DNA of 64,000 bases from Rhodospirillales bacterium (lineage in GTDB: Bacteria > Pseudomonadota > Alphaproteobacteria > Rhodospirillales > Casp-alpha2). Below are positions 35,421 through 44,090 of the stretch, piece after piece (position 1 is the first letter of the stretch; every line of letters starts with the position of its first letter). The notes beneath the pieces are model-generated. The model searched no databases. It saw nothing but the letters and a program-made list of their open reading frames with translations, and was not told the origin of the DNA. Made by a program: the position numbers and the translations under genes. Location of the stretch: assembly GCA_017640505.1 (NCBI GenBank), contig JAEPQO010000001.1, positions 1,814,625 to 1,878,624 on the forward strand, written 5' to 3'.

Positions 35421-36182
35421 TCAGGCCGCGTTGAAGTCGTCGGCGACCTGATTGGCGCCGTTGAGCACGAACGCGTGTTCCGAGGCGACAAAGAACATGG
35501 TCACGCCGAGTGCCTTCAGGTCTTTGGCCCAGGTTGCATTGGGGGCAAAGGTGACCATGCACTTGCCGTGCTTCCTTGCCGCTTCGGCGACCTTGCCGAT
35601 GGCGTCGCGTACCTGAGGCGCGGCGGGGTCCGTCAGGCCATAACAGACGGCCAGATCTGCCGGACCGACGAAAAGCGCGTCGATCCCGTCGACCGCGGCG
35701 ATGGCGTCGATATTGTCGACGCCTTCCGGTTCTTCGATCTGCGCCAGAACGACGGTCTCGTCCTTATCCTGCTTGAGGACGTCCGCCATCGGGCGTGTCG
35801 CGTATCCGGCCCAGCGGCTCGATCCCGCGAATCCCCGGCCGCCATGACCGAAGTGCGCGGCGCGGGCGACTTCTTCGGCTTTCTCGACCGAGTTCACGTG
35901 CGGCACAACGACGCCGCTGGCCCCGGAATCGAGCATCGTCAGAATCTGCGCCGGCGTGCCTTCGGGGATACGTACCAAGGCCGGAAAGCCGAGCGCCCGG
36001 GCGATCCCCAGACAGGCGTCCGCGGATACGCGGTCGAACGGCGCATGTTCGGCATCCAGCGCGACGAAATCCATCTTAGACTTGGCAAGGATCTCGACAA
36101 GCTGAAACCCCGGCGTCTTGAGGAAAGTTCCCGTCAGCAGATCGCCCGCGAGCATGCGCTGTTTCAGATTTTTTTCGGTCAT
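35421..36182 (-). CDS. HpcH/HpaI-family class II aldolase
   Basis: 253 residues, normal family length. The family cleaves 2-keto-3-deoxy sugar acids and related 4-hydroxy-2-keto acids to pyruvate and an aldehyde, using a divalent metal. Visible blocks are KSKMDFVALDAEHAPFD, the pyruvate-binding RIPEGT, DSGASGVVVPHVNSVEKAE, and the metal-site AQIEEPEGVDNID and LFVGPADLAV. It is the last gene of the GntR operon and overlaps the dehydrogenase gene by four bases. Its likely substrate is a keto-deoxy acid made by the dehydratases encoded across the divergent promoter. That link is inferred from context. Confidence 0.88.
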   Translation of the reverse strand: MTEKNLKQRMLAGDLLTGTFLKTPGFQLVEILAKSKMDFVALDAEHAPFDRVSADACLGIARALGFPALVRIPEGTPAQILTMLDSGASGVVVPHVNSVEKAEEVARAAHFGHGGRGFAGSSRWAGYATRPMADVLKQDKDETVVLAQIEEPEGVDNIDAIAAVDGIDALFVGPADLAVCYGLTDPAAPQVRDAIGKVAEAARKHGKCMVTFAPNATWAKDLKALGVTMFFVASEHAFVLNGANQVADDFNAA

Positions 36183-37171
36183 GCGGATTTTTTCTCCATA
36201 TCGTTGGCACGCAGGGCGTCCAGATTGAAGGTGCAGTCTTCGCGCAGGTTGCCGGCGAAGGCGTCGATGATGTTGACGGCCGACATCTCGGCCATGGCAA
36301 TCGCGGCCGACATGGCGCCGGCGCCGTTATGCGGTGTCATGACGACGTCGGTGCGGCCGATCAGCGGATGATCGGCGGCGGGGGGCTCGTCCGCCATAAC
36401 GTCGAGCCCGGCGCCACGGATATGTCCGCGCACCAGCGCCGCCAGCAGTGCGTTGTCGTCGACGATACCGCCGCGGGCACAGTTGATCAGGATCGATCCG
36501 GACTTCATCGCCGCCAGTTCCGCCTCGCCCACAAGATGCCGAGTCGTTTCGTCGAGCGGTACGTGCAAGGTGACGAAATCCGCGTCCGCGAGCTCGGGGC
36601 GAAAATCTTCGACCCCGCGGCAGCCCATTTCACTCGCCAGTGTTTCATCCAGCACGATGTCAGCGACCACGGTCTCCATCCCGAACGCCTTGCAGAGCGG
36701 GGCGACGAGACGACCGATCCGTCCGAAGCCGACGATCAGCACCTTTGCGCCCATCAGGTCCTTGGCACGGTAGTTGTTGCGGTCGGCCCAGCGCCCGGAT
36801 TTGACCACGTTGTCCAACAGCGGCAATTCGCGTGCCGCCGCCAGCATCAGACCGAGCGTGTGCTCCGCGACGGAACGCGAATTCGCACCGGCGGCAATGG
36901 CGACCGGGATGCCGCGCGCGGACAGGTGTGCAACATCGATACTGTCGCAGCCGACGCCATGCCGCGCGACGACCTTGAGGTTTTCGGCCGCTTCCAGGAT
37001 ATCGGCCGTCAGCTTGGCGGAACGGACGAGGATGCCGTCCACGTCACGGACGGCGTCTTTCAAGGTTGCGGGTTCGATGTCTTTGATACGGATGACCTCG
37101 ATATCCGGGGCGGCTTCCAGCACCTCATAGCCGCGTGGATGCATGTCTTCGGTGACGAGGACGCGCTTCAT
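36179..37171 (-). CDS. D-2-hydroxyacid dehydrogenase (phosphoglycerate-dehydrogenase-like)
   Basis: 330 residues, NAD-dependent. The Rossmann motif is VLIVGFGRIGRLVAP near residue 150. The catalytic arginine lies in INCARGGIVDD near 232, the acidic partner in LDVMADEPP near 260, and the histidine in MTPHNGAG near 285. No ACT domain follows, so it is not feedback-regulated SerA. Such enzymes interconvert 2-keto and D-2-hydroxy acids, for example tartronate semialdehyde-, glyoxylate- or hydroxypyruvate-like substrates. It lies between the dioxygenase-like and aldolase genes in one operon. Confidence 0.88.
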   Translation of the reverse strand: MKRVLVTEDMHPRGYEVLEAAPDIEVIRIKDIEPATLKDAVRDVDGILVRSAKLTADILEAAENLKVVARHGVGCDSIDVAHLSARGIPVAIAAGANSRSVAEHTLGLMLAAARELPLLDNVVKSGRWADRNNYRAKDLMGAKVLIVGFGRIGRLVAPLCKAFGMETVVADIVLDETLASEMGCRGVEDFRPELADADFVTLHVPLDETTRHLVGEAELAAMKSGSILINCARGGIVDDNALLAALVRGHIRGAGLDVMADEPPAADHPLIGRTDVVMTPHNGAGAMSAAIAMAEMSAVNIIDAFAGNLREDCTFNLDALRANDMEKKSA

Positions 37172-37191
37172 TGTTCTCTCCCAAGTCTGTT

Positions 37192-38106
37192 TTATTCGGC
37201 GGCGGGTTTCGAGCCGAAGTACTTATTCTTGACCAGTGTCTGGCTTTCGTAGATCGAGCCTTTCTTGAGCGGCTCGGGGTAGGGTAGGCGGATCGGCGTC
37301 ACCACGACACGCGGTTCGTTGGTGGGCTCGCCGGCGATCATGGTCTTCTTGTATTGATCCCACGACCCGATGCGGTCCATGCCGCGAATATCCCAGGCGT
37401 CGGCGGCGGCAACCTGGAACAGCAACAGCCGCCGGTCCTTGCCGGATGTGTTCTGCCCCGATCCGTGCATCATGCGGACGTGGTGGAAGCTGCACGATCC
37501 GGCCTTGCCGGTAATCTGTTCGGCCGCCGAAAAATCGATCCCAGATGTTTCCGGATCGATGGCGCCGACGAAATGACCGTCCTGGTGGTGATCGTAAGTC
37601 GGGCCGGTGTGCGTGCCGGGAATGCAGAGCAGCGGACCGTTGTCGGGCGTCATGTCGTCGAGCATCACGCCGACGGCCAGCACGTCGTCGTTGGTGTGCG
37701 GATAGAATGCCCAGTCCTGGTGCCATTCGACGGGCGATCCGTATTCCGCCGACTTCAGATTGATCTTCGAGCCGTGCATGCGGAGGTTTTCGCCGATCAG
37801 CGCCGTCAGCGCGGCAACGAGTTTCGGGTGCTTGCCCATTTCATTGAAGACGGGATGGTTGAGGAACGGCTCCTTGATCCGCCGGACGCGTGGTCGCGCC
37901 GGCGTGTGACTGGGCTCAAGGTCAATAATGTTGGTGTGTTCGCTCAGGCCCCGGGCTTCGTCGATCAGCCCGTTCAGGGCATCGTCCATTTTCCTGAGGT
38001 CGTCGGCCGAGAAGATGTCCTCGACGACGACAAAACCTTTGTCGCGGTATTCGGAAACCTGAGCGTCGGTAATCACCGAGGCAGGCTCGAGCGTTTGTTG
38101 TGGCAT
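37192..38106 (-). CDS. Phytanoyl-CoA dioxygenase-family (PhyH) Fe(II)/2-oxoglutarate oxygenase
   Basis: 304 residues. The iron-binding triad is visible: H and D in WHQDWAFYPHT, and the distal H in VRMMHGSGQNTS. The following RRLLLFQVAAADAW holds the arginine that binds 2-oxoglutarate. DDMTPDNGPLLCIPGTH is the conserved double-stranded beta-helix segment. PhyH proteins hydroxylate many substrates, not only phytanoyl-CoA. Its place between a GntR regulator and a hydroxyacid dehydrogenase in a sugar-acid cluster is unusual. It may open the pathway by hydroxylating, or removing a group from, an unusual substrate. Function inferred only at family level. Confidence 0.88.
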   Translation of the reverse strand: MPQQTLEPASVITDAQVSEYRDKGFVVVEDIFSADDLRKMDDALNGLIDEARGLSEHTNIIDLEPSHTPARPRVRRIKEPFLNHPVFNEMGKHPKLVAALTALIGENLRMHGSKINLKSAEYGSPVEWHQDWAFYPHTNDDVLAVGVMLDDMTPDNGPLLCIPGTHTGPTYDHHQDGHFVGAIDPETSGIDFSAAEQITGKAGSCSFHHVRMMHGSGQNTSGKDRRLLLFQVAAADAWDIRGMDRIGSWDQYKKTMIAGEPTNEPRVVVTPIRLPYPEPLKKGSIYESQTLVKNKYFGSKPAAE

Positions 38107-38117
38107 GAGTGTTTCCC

Positions 38118-38828
38118 TTAAGCAAAGTAGTCCGGGTATTTGTCCCGGATCTGACCGATGATCGCGAGCGACTTACCGAGGTGCGCGCGAATTGCACCTT
38201 CGGCAACTGCTGGATCCCCGCCCCGTAGCGCGGCATGGATGGCACGGTGTTCACGTATGACGATCTGCCGGCGTTCTTCCTGCATGAGATACAGGCCGCG
38301 AATTCTGTCGTAATGGCCGCGCCGGCGATCGATGATCTGTGTCAGGCCGCCGACGCCGGCCAATCTGAACATTTGGTCGTGAAAGCTGTCGTCGGCGAGC
38401 TTGAACGCGGTCTGATTGCCGACATTCAGTTCCGTTTCCTGACGTTCGATCCAGGCGTTCAGGGCGGCGAGACCGTCATCATCGATCGATTGGGACAGAA
38501 CGCGGGCGACTTCGACTTCGACGCTTAGGCGAAGAAAATGTGCTTCGCGGGCGTGCTGAATATCGATCAGCGAAACTTGGGTCCGTGACTGCGGAAAAAT
38601 GTCGACCAGCCCTTCTTCCTCAAGGCGAATCAGGGCCTCGCGGACCGGGGTCTGGCTGACACCGAACCGTTCCGCGATTTCTTTCTTGTTGATAACGCTG
38701 CCCGGCTTGATCGAGAGATCGATAATCAGGTGCCGGAGATCCGCATATATCTGCTGAACGGTCGACGGGCGGCCAGCACGGTGGCTGCCTGATGGCATCT
38801 GGCGTGGTCCGGAAAGTTCGTTCGGCAT
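38118..38828 (-). CDS. GntR-family regulator, FCD (FadR/VanR) subfamily
   Basis: 236 residues. The winged helix (residues 18-85) carries the recognition segment KKEIAERFGVSQTPVREALIRLEEEGLV. The helical FCD effector domain (about 95-225) has the metal/ligand residues typical of the group, including DDSFHDQMFRLAG and a C-terminal HRAIHAALRGGD. FCD regulators bind sugar acids or carboxylates. It starts the minus-strand operon and faces the TRAP receptor gene, so it is the probable regulator of both. Confidence 0.93.
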   Translation of the reverse strand: MPNELSGPRQMPSGSHRAGRPSTVQQIYADLRHLIIDLSIKPGSVINKKEIAERFGVSQTPVREALIRLEEEGLVDIFPQSRTQVSLIDIQHAREAHFLRLSVEVEVARVLSQSIDDDGLAALNAWIERQETELNVGNQTAFKLADDSFHDQMFRLAGVGGLTQIIDRRRGHYDRIRGLYLMQEERRQIVIREHRAIHAALRGGDPAVAEGAIRAHLGKSLAIIGQIRDKYPDYFA

Positions 38829-38885
38829 TCGTTATCACCGTTGTTCGGTTTCTTGTTTGATGGGTCGATTTTTGCCTGATTGGCC

Positions 38886-38920
38886 TTGACTCCACAACTG
38901 ATATATTAGTATCTCAGTAC
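38886..38920. promoter_or_regulatory. Divergent promoter/operator region, GntR to TRAP
   Basis: A TTGACT hexamer (38886-38891) precedes an inverted-repeat-like element, ACTGATA (38897-38903) and TATCTCAGT (38910-38918), containing GATA-N6-TATC. It lies midway between the divergent starts and fits a GntR site. Candidate only. Confidence 0.4.
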
Positions 38921-38969
38921 TCGGCAAGTCAATCTTGCCCAAGCAAGTTTTAAATTGGGAGATTCCAAG

Positions 38970-40010
38970 ATGCTTAAAAAATCTATTGTTGCCCTTTCTC
39001 TTGGGGCATTGGTGCTGGCATTTTCGCCAGATACCGCAAGTGCCAAAACGTTGAAGGTTCAGGCCAGCTCCAAGGCAGGCGACTGGGCTCACCGTTTCAT
39101 GACCGACAAGTGGGCGCCGAAGCTCGCGGCCATGACCGGCGGTAAGATCGAGATCGACGTTCTGCCGACCAAAGCCGTCGTGCCGCACCGCGAAACCATC
39201 GACGCGGTTGCCAACGGCATTCTCGACGGCGACCTGAACGCCGTTTCCTACTTCTCCGGCCGTGATCCGGTCTTCGCCGTGATCGGCGACCTGATCGCCG
39301 GTTACGATACCGTCGACCAGGTGCGCACGTTCTGCGAATACGGTGGCGGCAAGGAGATCCTCCAGAAGGCCTACGACAAGTACACCAAAGGCAAGGTGCA
39401 CGTGATCGGCTGCGGCCCCTACGCCAAGGAAGCCTTCGTCTCGACCGTGCCGATCAAGACCGTCGCCGACTTCGAAGGTGTGAAGGTCCGTTCGCCGGAA
39501 GGCCTGGCGGCCGAAGTGTTCAAGCGTGCCGGTGCTGCCCCCGTGTCGCTGCCGTTCTCGGAAGTCTACACGGCGCTTGAAAAGAAAGTCATCGACGCCG
39601 CCGATGCGTCCGCGCACGTCAACAACAACGCCAGCGGCATGTACAAGGTCGCCAAGTTCCCGATCTACCCGGGCATTCACTCCATGGCGGTTCTGCAGTT
39701 CATCGTGAACAAGAAGGTTTGGGACAAGCTGGGGCCGGAAGGTCAGACCGCGCTCGAAGTCTGGTACCAGGCTGCGTACGACGCCATGCGCCGTGAAGCC
39801 GACCTGCAGGACCAGGCGATCGCCGCCGAGCAGCGTGCCGGGAATGACATCACCGTCATTGACTGGTCTACTGAAGAACGCGCCAAGTTCCGCGAAATCG
39901 CGGTCGGTGCCTGGCACGATTTCGCTGCCAAGTCGCCGCTGGCCAAAGAAGCCCTGGACGCGCATCTGAAGTACATGAAAGAGACCGGTTTGCTGAAAAC
40001 CGGCTCGTAA
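38970..40010 (+). CDS. TRAP transporter solute-binding protein (DctP)
   Basis: 346 residues from the ATG at 38970, with GGGAGA upstream; a TTG at 38955 is the alternative. Residues 1-25 form a Sec signal peptide ending TASA before KTLKV. The mature protein is a DctP-type receptor with PIKTVADFEGVKVRSPEGL, in which the arginine normally binds a substrate carboxylate. LPFSEVYTALEKKVIDAAD is the conserved hinge region. It captures a carboxylated solute in the periplasm for the fused DctQM permease encoded next. A GC-rich hairpin separates the two genes. Confidence 0.93.
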   Translation: MLKKSIVALSLGALVLAFSPDTASAKTLKVQASSKAGDWAHRFMTDKWAPKLAAMTGGKIEIDVLPTKAVVPHRETIDAVANGILDGDLNAVSYFSGRDPVFAVIGDLIAGYDTVDQVRTFCEYGGGKEILQKAYDKYTKGKVHVIGCGPYAKEAFVSTVPIKTVADFEGVKVRSPEGLAAEVFKRAGAAPVSLPFSEVYTALEKKVIDAADASAHVNNNASGMYKVAKFPIYPGIHSMAVLQFIVNKKVWDKLGPEGQTALEVWYQAAYDAMRREADLQDQAIAAEQRAGNDITVIDWSTEERAKFREIAVGAWHDFAAKSPLAKEALDAHLKYMKETGLLKTGS

Positions 40011-40024
40011 CAGCGCGCTATTGG

Positions 40025-40054
40025 ACCGCCGCCGCGTGATATGGGCGCGGCGGT
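40025..40054 (+). promoter_or_regulatory. GC-rich intra-operon hairpin after dctP
   Basis: ACCGCCGCCGCG (40025-40036) pairs with CGCGGCGGT (40046-40054) around a 9-base loop, with no T tract. It lies between the receptor and permease genes and is more likely to stabilise the receptor mRNA or attenuate read-through than to end transcription. Confidence 0.65.
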
Positions 40055-40109
40055 GGATCCTGCTTCACAACAATTCCAAAAATGAATCCCTGATCAGGGA
40101 GGGGACCTC

Positions 40110-42143
40110 ATGTCGGAGATGACTGAAAGACTGGTCGGCGCACCTGCGTTCGCGGGCGTAGGGGAGTCCGTCGATCACGTCAGTCGGTTTGTCGGTTTGG
40201 CCGTCGGCAATCTTTATCTGCTGGCCGCGTTCTGCACGCTTTGGGAAGTGGTCGCGCGCTACGTATTCCATTCGCCGACGCAATGGGTGTTCGAGGTGGT
40301 GATGGTGCTCTGCGCTTCCGCGTGGATGCTGTCAGCCGGCTTCGTGACCCTGCAGAAACGTCATATCGGCATTACGGTGCTCTACCTGATGGCGTCGAAA
40401 AAGACGCGGTGGTGGCTCGACCTGTTCGCCATGGTGGTGGGTGTTTTTGCCCTCTATATGCTGGTGTCCGACACGCTGATCCGGGCGATCGAAAGCATCG
40501 ACCTGGTGGAACGCGGCGGTACGGCATGGAATTCGCCCCTGCCGATGGTGTTGAAGACCGTGCTTGTCACGGGACTTTTTATGTACCTCGTACAGCTGAT
40601 GGTGAACCTCAGCCGCCATTTCCGCTCGCACATGCTGCAGATCGGCATCTATGCCGTGTTGGCGCTGATCTGCCTCCGGCTCTTGCTGCAGATGTTCGCC
40701 CATTATGGCGAATTCGGCAGTGTCTGGGTTGGGATGGAAGATGCCCTTGCCGAGACGAGCGGGGCATTCTTCGATAGTTTCCACGTCGACCGCGAAGAGG
40801 TCGGCATTGCGACAATCTCGCTCGTGATCGTCGCGGCACTTCTCGCACTGATGATGACCGGCATGCCGCTCGGCATCGTTACGCTGATCATTTCCGTCGT
40901 CTGTGCCATCGCCTTTTATGGACTGCAGGGCATGTACCTGGTCTCGACGAACGCCATGGACCTGCTGGAAAAGTACCCGCTGGTGGCGGTGCCGTTCTTC
41001 GTCCTGATGGCGTCGATCCTCGAACGCGCGGGTATCGCGCAGGATCTGTTCGACGCGATGTCGATCTTCGCCGGCGGGCTTCGTGGCGGCGTTGCGCTGC
41101 AGACGACCATCGTTGCCGTCATCCTGGCCGCCATGTCAGGCGTCATGGGCGGCGAGATCGTGATGCTCGGCCTTGTCGCGCTGCCGCAGATGCTGCGGCT
41201 TGGCTACGACCGTAAATTGACCATCGGCCTGATCTGCGCCGCCGGCGCGCTGGCGACCCTGATCCCGCCGTCGATTGTGATGATCGTCTATGGGCTTAGC
41301 GCCAACGTCGGTATCGGCGACCTGTTCTCCGCCGGTTTCATCCCGGGCCTGATGCTGGCGTCGTTCTACGTCATGTTCGTGCTCGCCAGATGCAACCTCA
41401 ATCCGTCGCTTGCGCCGACGGCGGCGGAGATTGCGCTCAAAACCGGTACCGAGGCCAAGCTCGGCCGCCATCAGGTGATCGCCGTTGCACTGTGCATCGC
41501 GCTTATCTTCTGCGTCATGGGCTCGATCTATGGCGGGATTACCAGCGTGACCGAGGCCGCCGCGGTCGGCGTCTTCGGCGCCATTGCCGTCGCCGCCGTC
41601 AGATTCAAATTCAATTACACGCTGCTTCGGGATTGCCTTGCCAACACGATGGCCGTCGTCGGCACGATTATCTGGCTGATCCTTGGCGCCGTTGCCTTCG
41701 TCGGACTCTATAACCTGATCGGTGGCGCCGACTTCATGCGCGAGCTGATCAAGGGGGCGGGTCTCGGCCCGCTCGGAACCATCTTCGTCATGATGGCCAT
41801 TCTCGTCATCCTCGGCACGTTCATGGAGTGGATCGCGATCATCTTCATCACCGTGCCGGTGTTCGCGCCAGTGGTGCGGGATCTGGCACCGGAACTGGGT
41901 ATGCAGCCCGAGTGGGCGGCCGTCTGGTTCGGCATACTGTTCGTCATGAACATCCAGATTTACTTCCTGTCACCGCCCTTCGGCCCGGCCTGCTTCTGGC
42001 TCAAATCGGTCGCACCCAAGGACGTCACGCTGCAGGAAATTTTCGTCAGTGTCCTTCCGTTCATCGGGCTTCAGATCATCGGCATGCTGCTGGTGATGTT
42101 CTTCCCGGAGATCGCGCTCTGGATGCCGAAAGCGCTCAGTTGA
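40110..42143 (+). CDS. Fused TRAP permease DctQM
   Basis: 677 residues. Residues about 30-190 are a DctQ-type four-helix small subunit (VVARYVFHSPTQWVFEVVMVL, WMLSAGFVTLQKRHIGITVL). The rest, from about 240, is a DctM large subunit with GMPLGIVTLIISVVCAIAFYG, MSGVMGGEIVMLGLVALP and ATLIPPSIVMIVYG. Fusion of the two is a known variant. It imports the solute bound by the DctP protein, driven by an ion gradient. The region between the two parts has extra hydrophobic segments. It follows dctP by 99 bases. Confidence 0.93.
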   Translation: MSEMTERLVGAPAFAGVGESVDHVSRFVGLAVGNLYLLAAFCTLWEVVARYVFHSPTQWVFEVVMVLCASAWMLSAGFVTLQKRHIGITVLYLMASKKTRWWLDLFAMVVGVFALYMLVSDTLIRAIESIDLVERGGTAWNSPLPMVLKTVLVTGLFMYLVQLMVNLSRHFRSHMLQIGIYAVLALICLRLLLQMFAHYGEFGSVWVGMEDALAETSGAFFDSFHVDREEVGIATISLVIVAALLALMMTGMPLGIVTLIISVVCAIAFYGLQGMYLVSTNAMDLLEKYPLVAVPFFVLMASILERAGIAQDLFDAMSIFAGGLRGGVALQTTIVAVILAAMSGVMGGEIVMLGLVALPQMLRLGYDRKLTIGLICAAGALATLIPPSIVMIVYGLSANVGIGDLFSAGFIPGLMLASFYVMFVLARCNLNPSLAPTAAEIALKTGTEAKLGRHQVIAVALCIALIFCVMGSIYGGITSVTEAAAVGVFGAIAVAAVRFKFNYTLLRDCLANTMAVVGTIIWLILGAVAFVGLYNLIGGADFMRELIKGAGLGPLGTIFVMMAILVILGTFMEWIAIIFITVPVFAPVVRDLAPELGMQPEWAAVWFGILFVMNIQIYFLSPPFGPACFWLKSVAPKDVTLQEIFVSVLPFIGLQIIGMLLVMFFPEIALWMPKALS

Positions 42144-42172
42144 TAACGGAACAGGTCTAGAGGAGTAGTCCC

Positions 42173-42322
42173 ATGTCCAATCCAGAGGAACTGCACGACG
42201 ACCTCGAAGAAGAGGGCGTTCACGACAGCAATCACTACGGTATCTCGACGGGCATCGCCGGGTTGCTGTTCGGGCTGGCGGTGATCGCGTTCATGTTCGC
42301 CCTGGCAGACGGATTTGCGTGA
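42173..42322 (+). CDS. 49-residue single-span membrane microprotein
   Basis: Short gene between dctQM and the dehydratase gene, with AGGAG at 42160-42164 spaced eight bases before the ATG. It encodes 49 residues. The acidic N-terminal half (SNPEELHDDLEEEGVHD) is followed by one hydrophobic helix (about residues 27-45, IAGLLFGLAVIAFMFALA). It starts 29 bases after dctQM and ends nine bases before the next ATG, so it is embedded in the operon. It may be an accessory subunit of the TRAP permease. No homologue recognised. Confidence 0.65.
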   Translation: MSNPEELHDDLEEEGVHDSNHYGISTGIAGLLFGLAVIAFMFALADGFA

Positions 42323-42331
42323 TCGAAAGAA

Positions 42332-44071
42332 ATGACAACGAAGAAGAAAAAGTACGAGGACCTGCGCTCGGCGCGCTGGTATGCGCCTGACGACCTGCGT
42401 TCGTTCGGACACCGCTCGCGCACGCTGCAGATGGGCTACGATCCGAGCGACTGGGTCGGTAAACCGTCGATTGCCATCATCAACACATGGTCGGATATCA
42501 ATCCGTGCCACGCGCACTTCAAGCAGCGCGTCGACGACGTGAAGCGCGGCATCCTGCAGGCGGGCGGTTTCCCGCTTGAACTGCCGGCACTGTCGCTTTC
42601 CGAAAATTACGTCAAGCCGACGACCATGCTGTACCGGAATATGCTGGCGATGGATGTCGAGGAACTGCTGCGCTGCCATCCGGTCGACGGCGCGGTGCTG
42701 ATGGGCGGGTGCGACAAGACAACGCCGGGTCTCGTCATGGGGGCGGTTAGTGCGGGCCTGCCGATGCTGTTTCTCCCTGCCGGCCCGATGCTCCGCGGTA
42801 ACTACAAGGGCCAGCCGCTCGGTAGCGGGTCGGATGGTTGGAAGTACTGGGACGAGCGTCGGGCCGGGAACTTGTCGGACGAGGAATGGGGGGCTGTTGA
42901 AGCCGGGATCGCCCGGTCCTACGGCCACTGTATGACCATGGGCACGGCATCGACGATGACGGCGATCGCCGAGGCGATGGGTCTGACCCTGCCGGGTGCC
43001 AGCTCGATCCCGGCGGCGGACGCCAACCATATCCGTATGTCGGCTGCCTGTGGCCGGCGCATCGTCGACATGGTGTGGGAAGACCTGACCCCCGACAAGG
43101 TCATCGATCGCCGCTCGATGGAGAACGCCGTGACGGTGGCCATGTCCATGGGGTGTTCCACCAACGCTGTCATCCACCTGATCGGCATGGCCCGGCGCGC
43201 CGGCGTGAACCTGACGCTCGACGACCTGGATGCGACGTCGCGCCACGTGCCGGTGATCGCCAACGTGCGGCCGAGCGGCTCGACCTATCTGATGGAGGAC
43301 TTCTTCTACGCGGGCGGGTTGCGCGGGCTGATGTCGCGCCTGACCGAAAAGCTGCACCTGGACGCCATGACGGTCAGCGGCGACACGCTGGGTGAAACGC
43401 TCGAAGGCGCCGAGGTCTATAACGATGATGTCATCCGGCCGGTGGACAATCCGATCTATGCGCATGGCTCGCTGGCGCTGCTGCGCGGCAACCTTGCGCC
43501 CAACGGCTGCGTTATCAAGCCGAGCGCCTGCGACCCGCGTTTCGATAATCACGAAGGGCCGGCGATGGTGTTCGACAGCTATCCGGAAATGAAAGCGGCC
43601 ATCGACGACGAGAACCTCGATGTGACGGCGGATCATGTGCTGGTGCTCAGGAATGCCGGGCCGCAGGGCGGGCCGGGCATGCCGGAGTGGGGCATGCTGC
43701 CGATCCCGAAGAAACTGCTGAAGGAGGGCGTGCGCGACATGCTGCGGATTTCCGATGCGCGCATGAGCGGCACCAGCTACGGCGCATGCATCCTGCACGT
43801 TTCGCCGGAAAGCCATATCGGCGGGCCGCTGGCGCTGCTGAAGACCGGCGATATCGTCAAGATCGATATCCCCAACCGTACCATCGACATGCTGGTCGAC
43901 GAGGCGGAACTCGAAGCGCGCCGCAAGGCGTGGACGCCACCTGCACCGAAGTTCGAACGCGGGTACGGCTGGATGTTCTCGAAGCATATCAAGCAGGCCG
44001 ACGAGGGCTGCGATTTCGACTACCTGGAAACGTCATTCGGCGGGCCGACGCCCGAGCCGGACATTTTCTGA
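42332..44071 (+). CDS. IlvD/Edd-family sugar-acid dehydratase
   Basis: 579 residues, matching L-arabonate/D-xylonate dehydratases rather than IlvD for branched-chain synthesis. The iron-sulfur cluster cysteines are C59 in INPCHAHF, C127 in GGCDKTTPG and C200 in GHCMTMGTAST. The conserved C-terminal segment RISDARMSGTSYGACILHVSPE is present. The reaction is dehydration of an aldonate to a 2-keto-3-deoxy acid. It lies nine bases after the microprotein gene in the TRAP operon, which supports a sugar-acid substrate taken up by that transporter. Confidence 0.93.
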   Translation: MTTKKKKYEDLRSARWYAPDDLRSFGHRSRTLQMGYDPSDWVGKPSIAIINTWSDINPCHAHFKQRVDDVKRGILQAGGFPLELPALSLSENYVKPTTMLYRNMLAMDVEELLRCHPVDGAVLMGGCDKTTPGLVMGAVSAGLPMLFLPAGPMLRGNYKGQPLGSGSDGWKYWDERRAGNLSDEEWGAVEAGIARSYGHCMTMGTASTMTAIAEAMGLTLPGASSIPAADANHIRMSAACGRRIVDMVWEDLTPDKVIDRRSMENAVTVAMSMGCSTNAVIHLIGMARRAGVNLTLDDLDATSRHVPVIANVRPSGSTYLMEDFFYAGGLRGLMSRLTEKLHLDAMTVSGDTLGETLEGAEVYNDDVIRPVDNPIYAHGSLALLRGNLAPNGCVIKPSACDPRFDNHEGPAMVFDSYPEMKAAIDDENLDVTADHVLVLRNAGPQGGPGMPEWGMLPIPKKLLKEGVRDMLRISDARMSGTSYGACILHVSPESHIGGPLALLKTGDIVKIDIPNRTIDMLVDEAELEARRKAWTPPAPKFERGYGWMFSKHIKQADEGCDFDYLETSFGGPTPEPDIF

Positions 44072-44090
44072 TTTTTTAACGGAGACTGAC

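Noticed and set aside
42071-43987. 638-codon minus-strand frame over the dehydratase gene
   Set aside because: Antisense of an iron-sulfur dehydratase with conserved motifs; composition is that of a GC-rich shadow.
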